From assembly GCA_036522515.1 (NCBI GenBank), contig DATDFQ010000014.1, positions 1 through 51,506 on the forward strand: a stretch of 51,506 bases of DNA, read 5' to 3'. The translations under genes were made by a program, and so were the position numbers. The notes under the pieces were generated by a model that had not been told where the DNA came from, did no database searches, and saw only the letters and a list, made by a program, of their open reading frames with translations. Origin of the DNA: Bacteroidota bacterium (GTDB lineage: Bacteria; Bacteroidota; Ignavibacteria; UBA10030; SZUA-254). Shown here in pieces: positions 43,631 to 51,506 of the stretch; within the stretch, counting starts at the first letter, position 1; each line of letters starts with the position of its first letter.

Positions 43631-46600
43631 ATGAAAAAATATACGAATGATCCGGCAACTTTCTTAGACAGATGGACCCGCTTCCTGCGTGTCCCACTCA
43701 AAACAGGACTGATGGCAGCTTTGATGCTGCCCTCCATCGCTCTTTCTCAATCGCCGGCGCCCGTCGCGCTTGGATCGGCCACTACGTTTGCGATTCTGGC
43801 CAGCTCTACCGTCACCAACACCGGAGCTACGACGGTCAACGGGGATCTGGGTGTGAGTCCGGGTACCGGGCTCACCGGAGCCCCGACAGTGAACGGCGCT
43901 ACACATCTGGGCGATAGTGTCGCAGCCCAGGCGCAACTCGATCTGACGACCGCGTATAACGACGCGGCCGGACGAACGGTCGGTGCGGTCCTGGTCGCCG
44001 GGAATCTCGGCGGGCAAACCCTCACCCCCGGTCTTTACACGTCAACCTCTTCACTTGAGATCTCCTCGGGCGACCTCACGCTCGACGCCCTGGGCGACGC
44101 CAATGCAGTCTGGATCTTCCAGATGGCGTCTACCCTCACCACAACCTCGGGCCGTCAGGTGATCCTGAGTGGCGGTGCCCAGGCTTCGAACATCTTCTGG
44201 CAGGTGGGCAGCTCGGCGACTCTTGGAACGACCTCTGTGTTCAAGGGAACGATCATGGCTTTGGCCTCGGTCACCCTGACGACAGGCGCAACGCTCGAGG
44301 GGAGAGCATTGGCACGGACGGCCGCAGTTAGCCTGGATGCCAATACGGTGGGATTGGGAATCACGGGTGACACAACCCCTCCTACGGTGAGTTTGACAGA
44401 TCCTCTGAATGCCGCCACCGGAGTAGCGATCAACAAGAAGATCACTTCGACCTTCAGCGAGGCGATGGATCTTTCAACGATTACAACGACGACCTTTACA
44501 CTGATGCGAGGTGTAACGCCTGTGGCGGGCACAGTGACTTATGTTGGAACGACGGCGACCTTTACACCGGGGGGCAATCTGGCCGCAAGCACCGTGTACA
44601 CAGCCACGATCACTACCGGGGCGAAGGACCCTGCGGGCAATACTCTGGCAAGTAACTTTGTTTGGAGCTTTACGACGGGTGCAGCCCCGGACATCACCGC
44701 ACCTACAGTGGGTCACACAGACCCTGTCAATGCCGCCACCGGCGTGGCTGTCAACAAGAAGATCGCGGCCACCTTCAGTGAGGGGATGGATCCTTTAACC
44801 ATCAGCACGGTCACCCTTACGCTGAAACAGGGCACAACGCCTGTGGCAGGCACCGTGACCTACGCCGCAGTCGGTACGACCGGGACCTTTGCACCGGCAG
44901 GCGATCTCGCACCTCTCACCACGTTTACCGCCACGGTTACAACCGGGGCCACGGATCTCGCGGGCAATCCGCTGCTCAATAGCTTTGCGTGGAGCTTCAC
45001 CACCGGTGCAGCCGCGGACGTCACCCCACCCACGGTGATCGGCACCTTCCCTGCCGACGTTGCCACCGGTGTCGCAATCAACCAGAGCATTAACGGGACT
45101 TTCAGTGAAGCGATGGACCCGGCAACGATCAGCACCGCTAACTTTTTGGTGACAGGACCCGGCGTAACTCCCGTAACCGGAACAGTCGCGTATGACGTCA
45201 TCAGCAAGATTGCCACCTTTACACCCGCCGGCGATCTCGCGGCCAGCACGGTCTATGGGGCCACGATAACAACCGGAACCAAGGACCTTGCAGGCAACGC
45301 ACTCGCAACCAACCTCGCATGGAGTTTTACCACCGGCGCCACAGCGGCGGGGCAAGCGGCCGTCGCCCTGGGATCGGCCACATCGTTCGCGGTTCTGGCC
45401 AGTTCGACGGTCACCAACACAGGCGCGACAACGGTGAACGGGGATCTTGGTGTGAGTCCTGGTACCGGGCTCACCGGAGCTCCGACAGTGAACGGCGCGA
45501 CGCACTTGGGCGATAGCGTCGCAGCCCAGGCGCAACTCGATTTGACGACCGCCTACAACGACGCGGCCGGACGAACGGCCGGCGCGGTCCTGGTCGCCGG
45601 GAATCTCGGCGGGCAAACCCTCACCCCCGGTCTTTATGCGTCCACCTCCTCGCTCGAGATCTCCTCGGGCGATCTCACGCTCGACGCCCTCGGTGACGCC
45701 AACGCGGTCTGGATCTTCCAGATGGCTTCCACACTCACCACGACATCGGGCCGTCAGGTGATCCTCGCAGGCGGCGCGAAGGCATCGAACATCTTCTGGC
45801 AGGTGGGCAGTTCTGCGACTCTTGGAACGACCTCTGTCTTTAAGGGGACGATCATGGCTTTGGCCTCGATCACCGTGACGACAGGCGCAACGCTCGAGGG
45901 GAGAGCGCTGGCAAGGACGGCGGCAGTGACATTAGACGGCAATACAGTTGGATTCGGAATCTCAGCCGACGCGACACCCCCCACCGTGAGTTTCACGGAT
46001 CCTGCGGATGGCGCCAGCGGATTAGCGATCAACAAGAAGATCGCATCGACCTTCAGCGAGGCGATGGATCCTTCAACGATCACAACGGCAACCTTTACCC
46101 TGATGCAAGGGGTAACTCCAGTGGCAGGCACGGTGACCTACGTTGGAACGACGGCGACCTTTACGCCGGGGAGCAATCTGGCAGCAAGCACCGTGTACAC
46201 AGCCACGATTACAACCGGGACGAAGGACCTCGCAGGCAACGCGATTGCAAGTAACTTTGGATGGAGCTTTACTACCGGTGCGGCCCCGGACACGACGCGA
46301 CCGACCGTGAATTCCACAGACCCCGCGAATGCCGCCACCGGTACGGCGATCAACAAGAAAATCGCCGCCACCTTCAGCGAGGCGATGGATCCTCTTACCG
46401 TCGGCACGGCCTCCTTTACGCTGAGGCAAGGTGTAACACCTGTGGCAGGCACTGTGACCCACGTTGGATTGACATCGATCTTTGCGCCGGGAAGCGATCT
46501 CGCTCCCAATACCACCTACACGGCCACGGTGACAACCGGAGCGAAGGACCTCGCAGGCAATCCCCTGCTCAATGATTTTGCATGGAGCTTCACCACCGGC

Positions 46601-47851
46601 GACTCATCGGACACGACACGACCCACCACGAATTCCACAGACCCTGCGAATGCCGCCACGGGCGTGGCGATCAACGTGAACATCACCGCCACGTTCAGTG
46701 AGGCGATGGATCCTCTTACGATCAGCACGACCGACTTCACGCTGACGCGAGGGCTAACGGCTGTGGCAGGCACCGTGACGTACGTGGGGTTGACGGCGAC
46801 CTTTACCCCTTCAAGCACGCTCGCGTACAATACCGCCTACACGGCCACAGTGACAACCGGGGCCAGGGACCTGGCGGGGAATGCGCTGGCAACCAACTTT
46901 GCATGGAGCTTCACCACCGGCGTTTCCCAGTCGCCGGCGGCCGTCGACCTTGGATCAGCGTCCAATTTCGCGGTGCTTGCAGGCTCTACGGTCACCAATA
47001 CAGGCGCTACAACGATTAACGGGGATGTTGGTGTGAGCCCGGGCACCGGGCTGACCGGTGCTCCAACGGTGAACGGCGCGACGCATTTGGGCGATAGCGT
47101 CGCAGCCCAGGCGCAACTCGATCTGACGACCGCCTATAACGATGCGGCCGGACGAACGGTCGGTGCGATTCTGGTCGCCGGGAATCTCGGCGGACAAACC
47201 CTCCCCCCCGGCCTCTATACCTCCACCTCTTCCCTCGAGATCTCCTCGGGCGATCTCACGCTCGACGCTCAGGGTGACGCGAACGCGGTCTTCATTTTCC
47301 AGATGGCTTCCACACTGACCACGACGTCCGGACGACAGGTGATTCTCAGCAACCGAGCCAAGGCTTCGAACATCTTCTGGCAGGTGGGCAGCTCGGCGAC
47401 TCTTGGTACGACCTCCGTCTTCGAGGGGACGATTATGGCACTGGCCTCGATCACCCTCACGACGGGCGCAACGTTGAACGGAAGGGCATTGGCGCGGACG
47501 GCCGCGGTTACACTGGACGCCAATACAGTTGAGCCGGGGACATCGGTGACCGGAGTCAAGAACGGTTCAGGGCCTCTCAGATTCGCGCTCTTACAGAACT
47601 ATCCAAACCCGTTTAATCCATCCACGAGGATCCGATATAGCCTTGAGAAGGCTGTTCAGGTTTCTCTCAAGGTCTACAACCTGCTTGGTGTTGAAGTTGC
47701 CACACTCGTGGACGGGCGCCAGAAAGCCGGCGACTACACGGCGCCGTTCAATACCAGCACGGCGACACTCAGTCTCCCGAGCGGCGTATACTTCTACCGC
47801 CTGCAAGCCGGATCCTTCGTCTCGATGAAGAAGTTGCTCCTCATTAAATAG
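43631..47851 (+). CDS. Large T9SS surface protein with three DUF3494 (ice-binding-like) and six Big_5 domains
   Basis: Probable secreted adhesin or ice-binding-like protein. The start at 43631 has GGAGAG 4 nt upstream; an ATG at 43604 is an alternative. The 1406 residues comprise a signal segment (about 1-40) and DUF3494 domains at 45-243, 578-776 and 1105-1303. Three Big_5 (SbsA Ig-like) domains follow each of the first two copies (about 246-575 and 778-1102). A type A T9SS domain follows at about 1315-1406 (NYPNPFNPSTRIRYSL, ending KKLLLIK). The DUF3494 copies are near identical by eye, giving a repeat period of 1599 and 1581 nt. Family members bind ice or act as surface adhesins; no ice-binding residues are claimed here. 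Confidence 0.9.
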   Translation: MKKYTNDPATFLDRWTRFLRVPLKTGLMAALMLPSIALSQSPAPVALGSATTFAILASSTVTNTGATTVNGDLGVSPGTGLTGAPTVNGATHLGDSVAAQAQLDLTTAYNDAAGRTVGAVLVAGNLGGQTLTPGLYTSTSSLEISSGDLTLDALGDANAVWIFQMASTLTTTSGRQVILSGGAQASNIFWQVGSSATLGTTSVFKGTIMALASVTLTTGATLEGRALARTAAVSLDANTVGLGITGDTTPPTVSLTDPLNAATGVAINKKITSTFSEAMDLSTITTTTFTLMRGVTPVAGTVTYVGTTATFTPGGNLAASTVYTATITTGAKDPAGNTLASNFVWSFTTGAAPDITAPTVGHTDPVNAATGVAVNKKIAATFSEGMDPLTISTVTLTLKQGTTPVAGTVTYAAVGTTGTFAPAGDLAPLTTFTATVTTGATDLAGNPLLNSFAWSFTTGAAADVTPPTVIGTFPADVATGVAINQSINGTFSEAMDPATISTANFLVTGPGVTPVTGTVAYDVISKIATFTPAGDLAASTVYGATITTGTKDLAGNALATNLAWSFTTGATAAGQAAVALGSATSFAVLASSTVTNTGATTVNGDLGVSPGTGLTGAPTVNGATHLGDSVAAQAQLDLTTAYNDAAGRTAGAVLVAGNLGGQTLTPGLYASTSSLEISSGDLTLDALGDANAVWIFQMASTLTTTSGRQVILAGGAKASNIFWQVGSSATLGTTSVFKGTIMALASITVTTGATLEGRALARTAAVTLDGNTVGFGISADATPPTVSFTDPADGASGLAINKKIASTFSEAMDPSTITTATFTLMQGVTPVAGTVTYVGTTATFTPGSNLAASTVYTATITTGTKDLAGNAIASNFGWSFTTGAAPDTTRPTVNSTDPANAATGTAINKKIAATFSEAMDPLTVGTASFTLRQGVTPVAGTVTHVGLTSIFAPGSDLAPNTTYTATVTTGAKDLAGNPLLNDFAWSFTTGDSSDTTRPTTNSTDPANAATGVAINVNITATFSEAMDPLTISTTDFTLTRGLTAVAGTVTYVGLTATFTPSSTLAYNTAYTATVTTGARDLAGNALATNFAWSFTTGVSQSPAAVDLGSASNFAVLAGSTVTNTGATTINGDVGVSPGTGLTGAPTVNGATHLGDSVAAQAQLDLTTAYNDAAGRTVGAILVAGNLGGQTLPPGLYTSTSSLEISSGDLTLDAQGDANAVFIFQMASTLTTTSGRQVILSNRAKASNIFWQVGSSATLGTTSVFEGTIMALASITLTTGATLNGRALARTAAVTLDANTVEPGTSVTGVKNGSGPLRFALLQNYPNPFNPSTRIRYSLEKAVQVSLKVYNLLGVEVATLVDGRQKAGDYTAPFNTSTATLSLPSGVYFYRLQAGSFVSMKKLLLIK
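43763..44359 (+). repeat. DUF3494 coding repeat R1
   Basis: First of three long in-frame repeats of 199 codons. R2 is 45362-45958 and R3 is 46943-47539. Long stretches are identical at the protein level, for example GDLGVSPGTGLTGAPTVNGA in R1 and R2. Confidence 0.85.
45362..45958 (+). repeat. DUF3494 coding repeat R2
   Basis: Second in-frame copy of the 199-codon repeat, nearly identical to R1 and followed by a second set of three Big_5 domains. Confidence 0.85.
46943..47539 (+). repeat. DUF3494 coding repeat R3
   Basis: Third in-frame copy. It has slightly more changes at its start and around SNRAKASN, and is followed directly by the sorting domain. Confidence 0.85.
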
Positions 47852-47866
47852 TTACAGCAATTGATG

Positions 47867-47898
47867 AAGGTCCTGGAGCATGGCACCTCCAGGGCCTT
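47867..47898 (+). terminator. Hairpin downstream of the DUF3494 gene
   Basis: Arms aaggtcctggag and ctccagggccttt-like (47887-47898) pair over 12 bp with one G-U. No immediate T-run follows, so rho-independent termination is uncertain. Downstream, 47899-48262 holds only repeats. Confidence 0.5.
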
Positions 47899-48016
47899 GG
47901 CTGCAAAGGCCTCAATTTTACTCCTTCGTAAGCCTCCCTCGACTGTTGCCACGGTTCCGGCATAGCTCGTTGAGACCTCATCTCTTCTCCCCCCGCCTCC
48001 CGCGGAACAAGAGGAA

Positions 48017-48040
48017 CGCAGCCTGAAGGCTGCGGCTACC
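48017..48040 (+). repeat. Repeat family A, single unit
   Basis: One palindromic unit, cgcagcctgaaggctgcggc plus tacc, the same as the units at 12910 and 12986. Confidence 0.75.
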
Positions 48041-48112
48041 TACCCCTCATATGCCGTTCCACAATCCCAGCAGTGCGTGGTGCGAGGGGGTGCAAATTGA
48101 GAACTTAGGCAG

Positions 48113-48226
48113 TGCCGCATTTTCATCTTCTCTCGTCATCCCGACATGTCTTAGGTCGGGATCTTTATAAAAGAGTTGAAAGATGCTGACCAGGAGCATG
48201 TCAGCATGACGAGGTGGAGAGACGTT
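48113..48226 (+). repeat. Dispersed repeat family C, copy 3
   Basis: Matches copy 1 (1005-1115) along almost its whole length, including the leading gccgcattttcatct segment. It lies about 40 nt upstream of the kaiC promoter. Confidence 0.82.
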
Positions 48227-48262
48227 CGGCCAAATTGAGACGCCGCCAGAATTTAACACCAT

Positions 48263-48291
48263 TTGAATATCCCCGCGGAATTCCTTACTTT
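48263..48291 (+). promoter_or_regulatory. Promoter of the kaiC-kaiB-kinase cluster
   Basis: TTGAAT (48263-48268), 17-nt spacer, TACTTT (48286-48291). It closely resembles the tRNA-Arg promoter, including TATCCCC after the -35. The leader to kaiC is about 115 nt; no riboswitch was recognised in it. Confidence 0.68.
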
Positions 48292-48411
48292 ATTCCTAAC
48301 GATTGCTCTCCGCTGGTCCCACCCCGATCGAGAGCAGGAGGTCGGTACCTCTAGTATCGATTCTGCCATTCAACCAAGGCTCGCACCAATGCCCTTCAAC
48401 AGAGGTCTCTT

Positions 48412-49878
48412 ATGGCCAGATTGAAGCCTCGATCCGCACTTCAGACAGTCTCCAGAGCCCCCACCGGTATCAAGGGCCTCGACGAGATCACCCTCGGGGG
48501 ACTGCCGAAGGGCCGCCCTACGCTCGTCTGCGGCAGCGCCGGAAGCGGCAAGACCCTGTTTGCGGTGGAGTTTCTTGTCCGCGGGGCTCTACAGTACGGC
48601 GAGCCGGGAGTTTTTCTGTCATTTGAGGAAAATGCGGATGACCTCACCGTCAATGTCGCCTCCCTCGGGTTTGATCTGAAGGAACTTTCTGCCCGCAAGA
48701 AAATCATTCTCGATCACATCCAGATCAATCAGAGTGAATTTGAAGAGACGGGGGAATACGATCTGGAGGGGCTCTTTGTCCGTCTGGGAAACGAAATCGA
48801 TTCCATCAAGGCGAAACGGGTGGTGTTGGATACGATCGAGGTGCTTTTCTCCGCCTTCTCGAATCTTTCCATCCTCCGTTCGGAGCTCCGGCGGCTCTTC
48901 CGCTGGTTGAAGGACAAGGGGGTGACGGCCGTCATCACGGCGGAGAGGGGTAACGGAAGCTTGACGAGGCACGGGTTGGAGGAATACATTTCCGACTGCG
49001 TGATACTTCTTGACCACCGGATCAAGGAGCAGTTGTCCACGCGGCGCATACGAATTATTAAATTCCGCGGATCGGTTCACGGGGGAGACGAGTATCCCTT
49101 TCTCGTCGGGAGAGACGGCATTTCAATATTCCCCATCACATCGCTGGACCTGGAACAACAGTCAAGCAACCAGCGAATTTCGAGCGGCATCCCTGCGCTC
49201 GACACGATGCTGGAGGGGAAGGGTTACTTTCGAGGCAGCAGTATCCTCATCTCCGGAACCGCAGGAACCGGAAAGACGAGCCTTGTCGCCCATGCGGCGG
49301 AAGCCGCCTGCCGGCGCGGCGAACGGTGCCTTTACCTGGCCTTTGAGGAATCGCAAGGCCAGATCATTCGCAATATGAGCTCCATCGGCATCGATTTCGA
49401 GCCGTGGGTCCGGAAAGGGATTCTGCGATTCCACGCTGTCCGCCCGACTCTGTACGGCCTGGAAATGCACCTGGCGACCATCCACCGGCTCATCACCGAT
49501 TTCGATCCCGGGCTCGTCGTGTTCGACCCTGTGTCAAACTTCACCTCCGTCGGGGACAGTCCCGAGGTCTATTCAATGCTGTTGCGGCTGATCGATTATC
49601 TGAAGGTCAACGGGGTCACGACGATGTTGACGAACCTCGTCTCGGGTGATAGACTTTCCGAGGGAAGCGAGGTCGGCATTTCGTCGGTGATGGACACTTT
49701 GATCGTGCTGCGCGACGTAGAGAATCTCAACGATCGAATCCGCATGCTCTTTGTGTTGAAGTCCCGCGGGATGGCTCATTCGAGGCAACTGCGTGAAATC
49801 CTCTTCACCAAGAAAGGTATCGACTTAGGGCCGTCGCGAATCTCGCATGCTTCGGGGGAGCCGGGGCCGGGCCGCTGA
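48412..49878 (+). CDS. kaiC: KaiC-like double-RecA-domain ATPase
   Basis: Two tandem RecA/KaiC domains as in the circadian clock ATPase. The 488 residues have CI Walker A GSAGSGKT (41-48), the EE pair 72-73 and Walker B aspartate D140. CII has GTAGTGKT (282-289), EE 312-313 and D372. Aligned by eye with cyanobacterial KaiC, the CII phosphorylation sites S431/T432 correspond to S424/S425, and T426 to S419, so all keep a hydroxyl. The C-terminal SRGMAHSRQLREILFTKKG segment is the usual family end. An AGAGGT ribosome site precedes the ATG. kaiB and a PAS histidine kinase follow, arguing for a signalling role. True rhythmicity is not implied. Confidence 0.92.
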   Translation: MARLKPRSALQTVSRAPTGIKGLDEITLGGLPKGRPTLVCGSAGSGKTLFAVEFLVRGALQYGEPGVFLSFEENADDLTVNVASLGFDLKELSARKKIILDHIQINQSEFEETGEYDLEGLFVRLGNEIDSIKAKRVVLDTIEVLFSAFSNLSILRSELRRLFRWLKDKGVTAVITAERGNGSLTRHGLEEYISDCVILLDHRIKEQLSTRRIRIIKFRGSVHGGDEYPFLVGRDGISIFPITSLDLEQQSSNQRISSGIPALDTMLEGKGYFRGSSILISGTAGTGKTSLVAHAAEAACRRGERCLYLAFEESQGQIIRNMSSIGIDFEPWVRKGILRFHAVRPTLYGLEMHLATIHRLITDFDPGLVVFDPVSNFTSVGDSPEVYSMLLRLIDYLKVNGVTTMLTNLVSGDRLSEGSEVGISSVMDTLIVLRDVENLNDRIRMLFVLKSRGMAHSRQLREILFTKKGIDLGPSRISHASGEPGPGR

Positions 49879-49920
49879 TGGATGATTGATGAAGCATAAC
49901 TCCCCGCCAGAAGATATCAT

Positions 49921-50292
49921 ATGAAGAAGCGCGTAAAACCCCCGAAAGCACGACGGTCATCGACCGGGCGACGGCCACAAAAAAAATATCTTCTACGCCT
50001 CTACGTTACGGGCACCACACAACGATCCATGCGGGCGATCGCGAACATCAAGAGCATCTGCGAAGATTACCTGAAAGGAAGATATCAACTTGAGGTGATT
50101 GATATCTATCAGAATCCCAGCCTGGGGAAGGGAGAACAAATCATCGCTTCTCCGACCCTCATCAGGCGGCTTCCGTTACCCCTGCGAAGATTTATCGGGG
50201 ATCTTTCCGATACTGAACGCATTCTCCTTGGGCTTGACCTACAAACGGGACAGCACTCTGGCGACAAGACGAAGATCGTACGAAAACCTTAG
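49921..50292 (+). CDS. kaiB: KaiB-like protein with basic N-terminal extension
   Basis: Thioredoxin-like partner that binds KaiC. The 123 residues have an unusual lysine/arginine-rich N-terminal stretch (2-22). The KaiB core then starts YLLRLYVTGTTQRSMRAI, continues LEVIDIYQNPSLG and ASPTLIRRLP, and ends with the signature FIGDLSDTERILLGLDL (92-108). No CxxC site is present, as expected for KaiB. It begins 42 nt after kaiC. The following kinase frame overlaps its end. The basic tail may bind nucleic acid or an acidic partner, or change fold switching. Confidence 0.92.
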   Translation: MKKRVKPPKARRSSTGRRPQKKYLLRLYVTGTTQRSMRAIANIKSICEDYLKGRYQLEVIDIYQNPSLGKGEQIIASPTLIRRLPLPLRRFIGDLSDTERILLGLDLQTGQHSGDKTKIVRKP

Positions 50293-51506
50293 GCGGGAGA
50301 TCGTCTTCCTCCGTTCCCGACTCGAAGAGACCGAGCAGACGCTGCTCGCCATCAGGACGGGAGAGATTGATGCCCTTGTCGTTTCGGGGGGGAGCGGCGA
50401 GCAGGTCTACACGCTGAAGGACGCAGACCATTCTTACCGCGTTATTCTCGAGGGTTTGAACGAGGCGGCACTCACGCTCACCGGCGACGGCACGATTCTT
50501 TACTGCAACAGCCGTTTCTCGGAAATGACCAAGACCCCCTCCAAACGGCTGCTCGGTTCAACCGTCGAACGGATCATAAAGCCCGCCGAACGGAAACTCT
50601 TTGAGATGGCCCTCCGTCAATCGTCGACCGGACCCACCAGGCGGGAGTTTACCATCCGGGCGGCCGATCGCTCCTTCGTACCGGTTCTCTTCTCAATCAA
50701 GAATATGACATTGGAGGGCATGGACGCCTATTGCGTGGCGGTCACCGATATCACCGAACGGAAACGGACCGAAGATGCTCTTCAGAAGAGCGAGCGGCAC
50801 TATCGTGAGCTTTTTTTGGAGGGACAACGGATGCAGGGCGAGCTGCAGAGACTTTCGAGAGAGATTCTCCGCGTACAAGAGGAGGAGCGAACACGGATCA
50901 GCAGAGAGATCCACGATGAGATCGGCCAGGCGCTGACAGCCATCAGCCTCAATCTGACAAGGTTGAAAACCAACGGCAAGCCGTCGGAGGTAAAACGAAA
51001 GATTCGATCGGTCCAGAGCATCGTGGTGAAGACATCGGAGTTCATTCATAACATGTCGCGTCAAATTCATCCCGCCATGCTCGAAGATCTGGGGCTGTTT
51101 CCAGCACTTCGTTCGTACGTTCGCGACTTTCAGGAGAATACGGGGATGCAGGTGACTCTCAAATTTCTGGGCACTTCCGAAAGAGCGACGATCGAACAGA
51201 AATCCGCACTCTATCGAATCGTGCAGGAAAGCCTCACCAATGTGTTGAAACACTCGGGAACCAGGAGCGCGACGGTGATGATTAGAAAATCGCCGCTCGG
51301 GCTTCGACTCAACGTGATGGACAACGGCAAAGGCTTTGACACGACGGGCACACCGGGAACCAACGGCAAGCGGCAGGGATTGGGGCTTGTGGGGATGAGG
51401 GAACGCGCGCGCGCAGTGGGCGCCAGCTTAAAGGTCGTTTCTCAACCGGGCAAAGGAACGAATGTCTCTGTGTCCGTGCAATTCAAGGGTGGCGCGGGGG
51501 GGGGGG
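50228..51506 (+). CDS. PAS domain histidine kinase (partial, runs off the window)
   Basis: The frame is open to the last base, so the end is missing or lies just outside. The start is uncertain: TTG at 50228 or 50234, overlapping kaiB; no ATG is available before the conserved part. A coiled-coil segment comes first (RREIVFLRSRLEETEQTLLA), then a characteristic VYTLKDADHSYRV stretch and a PAS domain (about 50420-50760, with ILYCNSRFSEMT). A HisKA_3 domain has its phospho-histidine at codon 50912 (SREIHDEIGQALT). The HATPase has SLTNVLKHSG, MDNGKGFD and LGLVGMRERA. It lies in a typical kaiC-kaiB-linked position and is probably the output kinase of the module. Confidence 0.85.
   Translation, partial: MGLTYKRDSTLATRRRSYENLRREIVFLRSRLEETEQTLLAIRTGEIDALVVSGGSGEQVYTLKDADHSYRVILEGLNEAALTLTGDGTILYCNSRFSEMTKTPSKRLLGSTVERIIKPAERKLFEMALRQSSTGPTRREFTIRAADRSFVPVLFSIKNMTLEGMDAYCVAVTDITERKRTEDALQKSERHYRELFLEGQRMQGELQRLSREILRVQEEERTRISREIHDEIGQALTAISLNLTRLKTNGKPSEVKRKIRSVQSIVVKTSEFIHNMSRQIHPAMLEDLGLFPALRSYVRDFQENTGMQVTLKFLGTSERATIEQKSALYRIVQESLTNVLKHSGTRSATVMIRKSPLGLRLNVMDNGKGFDTTGTPGTNGKRQGLGLVGMRERARAVGASLKVVSQPGKGTNVSVSVQFKGGAGGG

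Noticed and set aside
48298..48411. Riboswitch in the kaiC leader
   Set aside because: Only a weak 6-bp gctctc/gagagc pairing was seen; no known riboswitch core could be recognised.

Overview
The window is a dense, high-GC bacterial chromosome segment (roughly 60% GC by eye, lower from about 32.9 to 37.2 kb). It fits a Gram-negative member of the FCB/Bacteroidota-Chlorobiota assemblage, most likely an uncultured Ignavibacteria-like lineage. The support is: two proteins with type IX secretion (T9SS) C-terminal sorting domains of the NPFNP type, an LptD-like outer-membrane protein, an OmpA-type protein, a PgpH-like 7TM-HD protein, a two-component sensor with a periplasmic propeller, and promoters of the form TTGnnn-N17/18-TAnnTT. 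The last bases are a run of G, so the window probably ends at a contig edge.

Layout. 0-3.1 kb (minus): an SPFH/prohibitin-like protein and a TRAP transporter membrane pair (dctM, dctQ) without its binding protein. 3.3-12.9 kb (plus): a PgpH-like HD phosphohydrolase, Xer recombinase, SufS-like aminotransferase, site-2 protease, then lysC, lysA and asd for the aspartate/lysine branch. 13.0-23.3 kb (plus): two secreted thioredoxin-fold proteins, a homocysteine methyltransferase/MTHFR fusion, class II aldolase, Ddl, an FtsB/DivIC-like protein, RarA, a ROK kinase and an LptD-like protein; many are translationally coupled by 4-nt overlaps. 23.4-26.8 kb (minus): tRNA-Leu(UAG), tig, clpP, clpX, apparently from one promoter. 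26.9-30.1 kb: a single-domain response regulator, a DedA-family protein and a membrane histidine kinase.

From 30.3 kb the content is accessory. tRNA-Arg(UCU) is followed by two degenerate copies of its 3' half at 33.14 and 34.73 kb. These bracket a trio of pilin-like genes and an OmpA-family gene. Next come a DUF84 NTPase, a ClC channel and a methyltransferase. A T9SS-sorted 5'-nucleotidase faces a propeller histidine kinase/LuxR-type regulator pair. A 1406-residue T9SS protein follows, built from three near-identical ice-binding-like (DUF3494) domains and six Big_5 domains. The window ends in a kaiC-kaiB-PAS/histidine-kinase cluster with no kaiA in view.

Intergenic DNA is rich in four dispersed palindromic repeat families, called A, B, C and D here. 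They sit between genes, next to promoters and at a convergent junction; one supplies the stop codon of lysC. Thirteen promoters with nearly fixed spacing could be read directly. Two lie so close to the start codon that leaderless or very short-leader mRNAs are likely. The strongest candidates for new biology are the KaiC-KaiB-histidine kinase module, the mosaic ice-binding-like surface protein, the pilin-like trio lacking the usual prepilin signature, and the tRNA-linked duplications.
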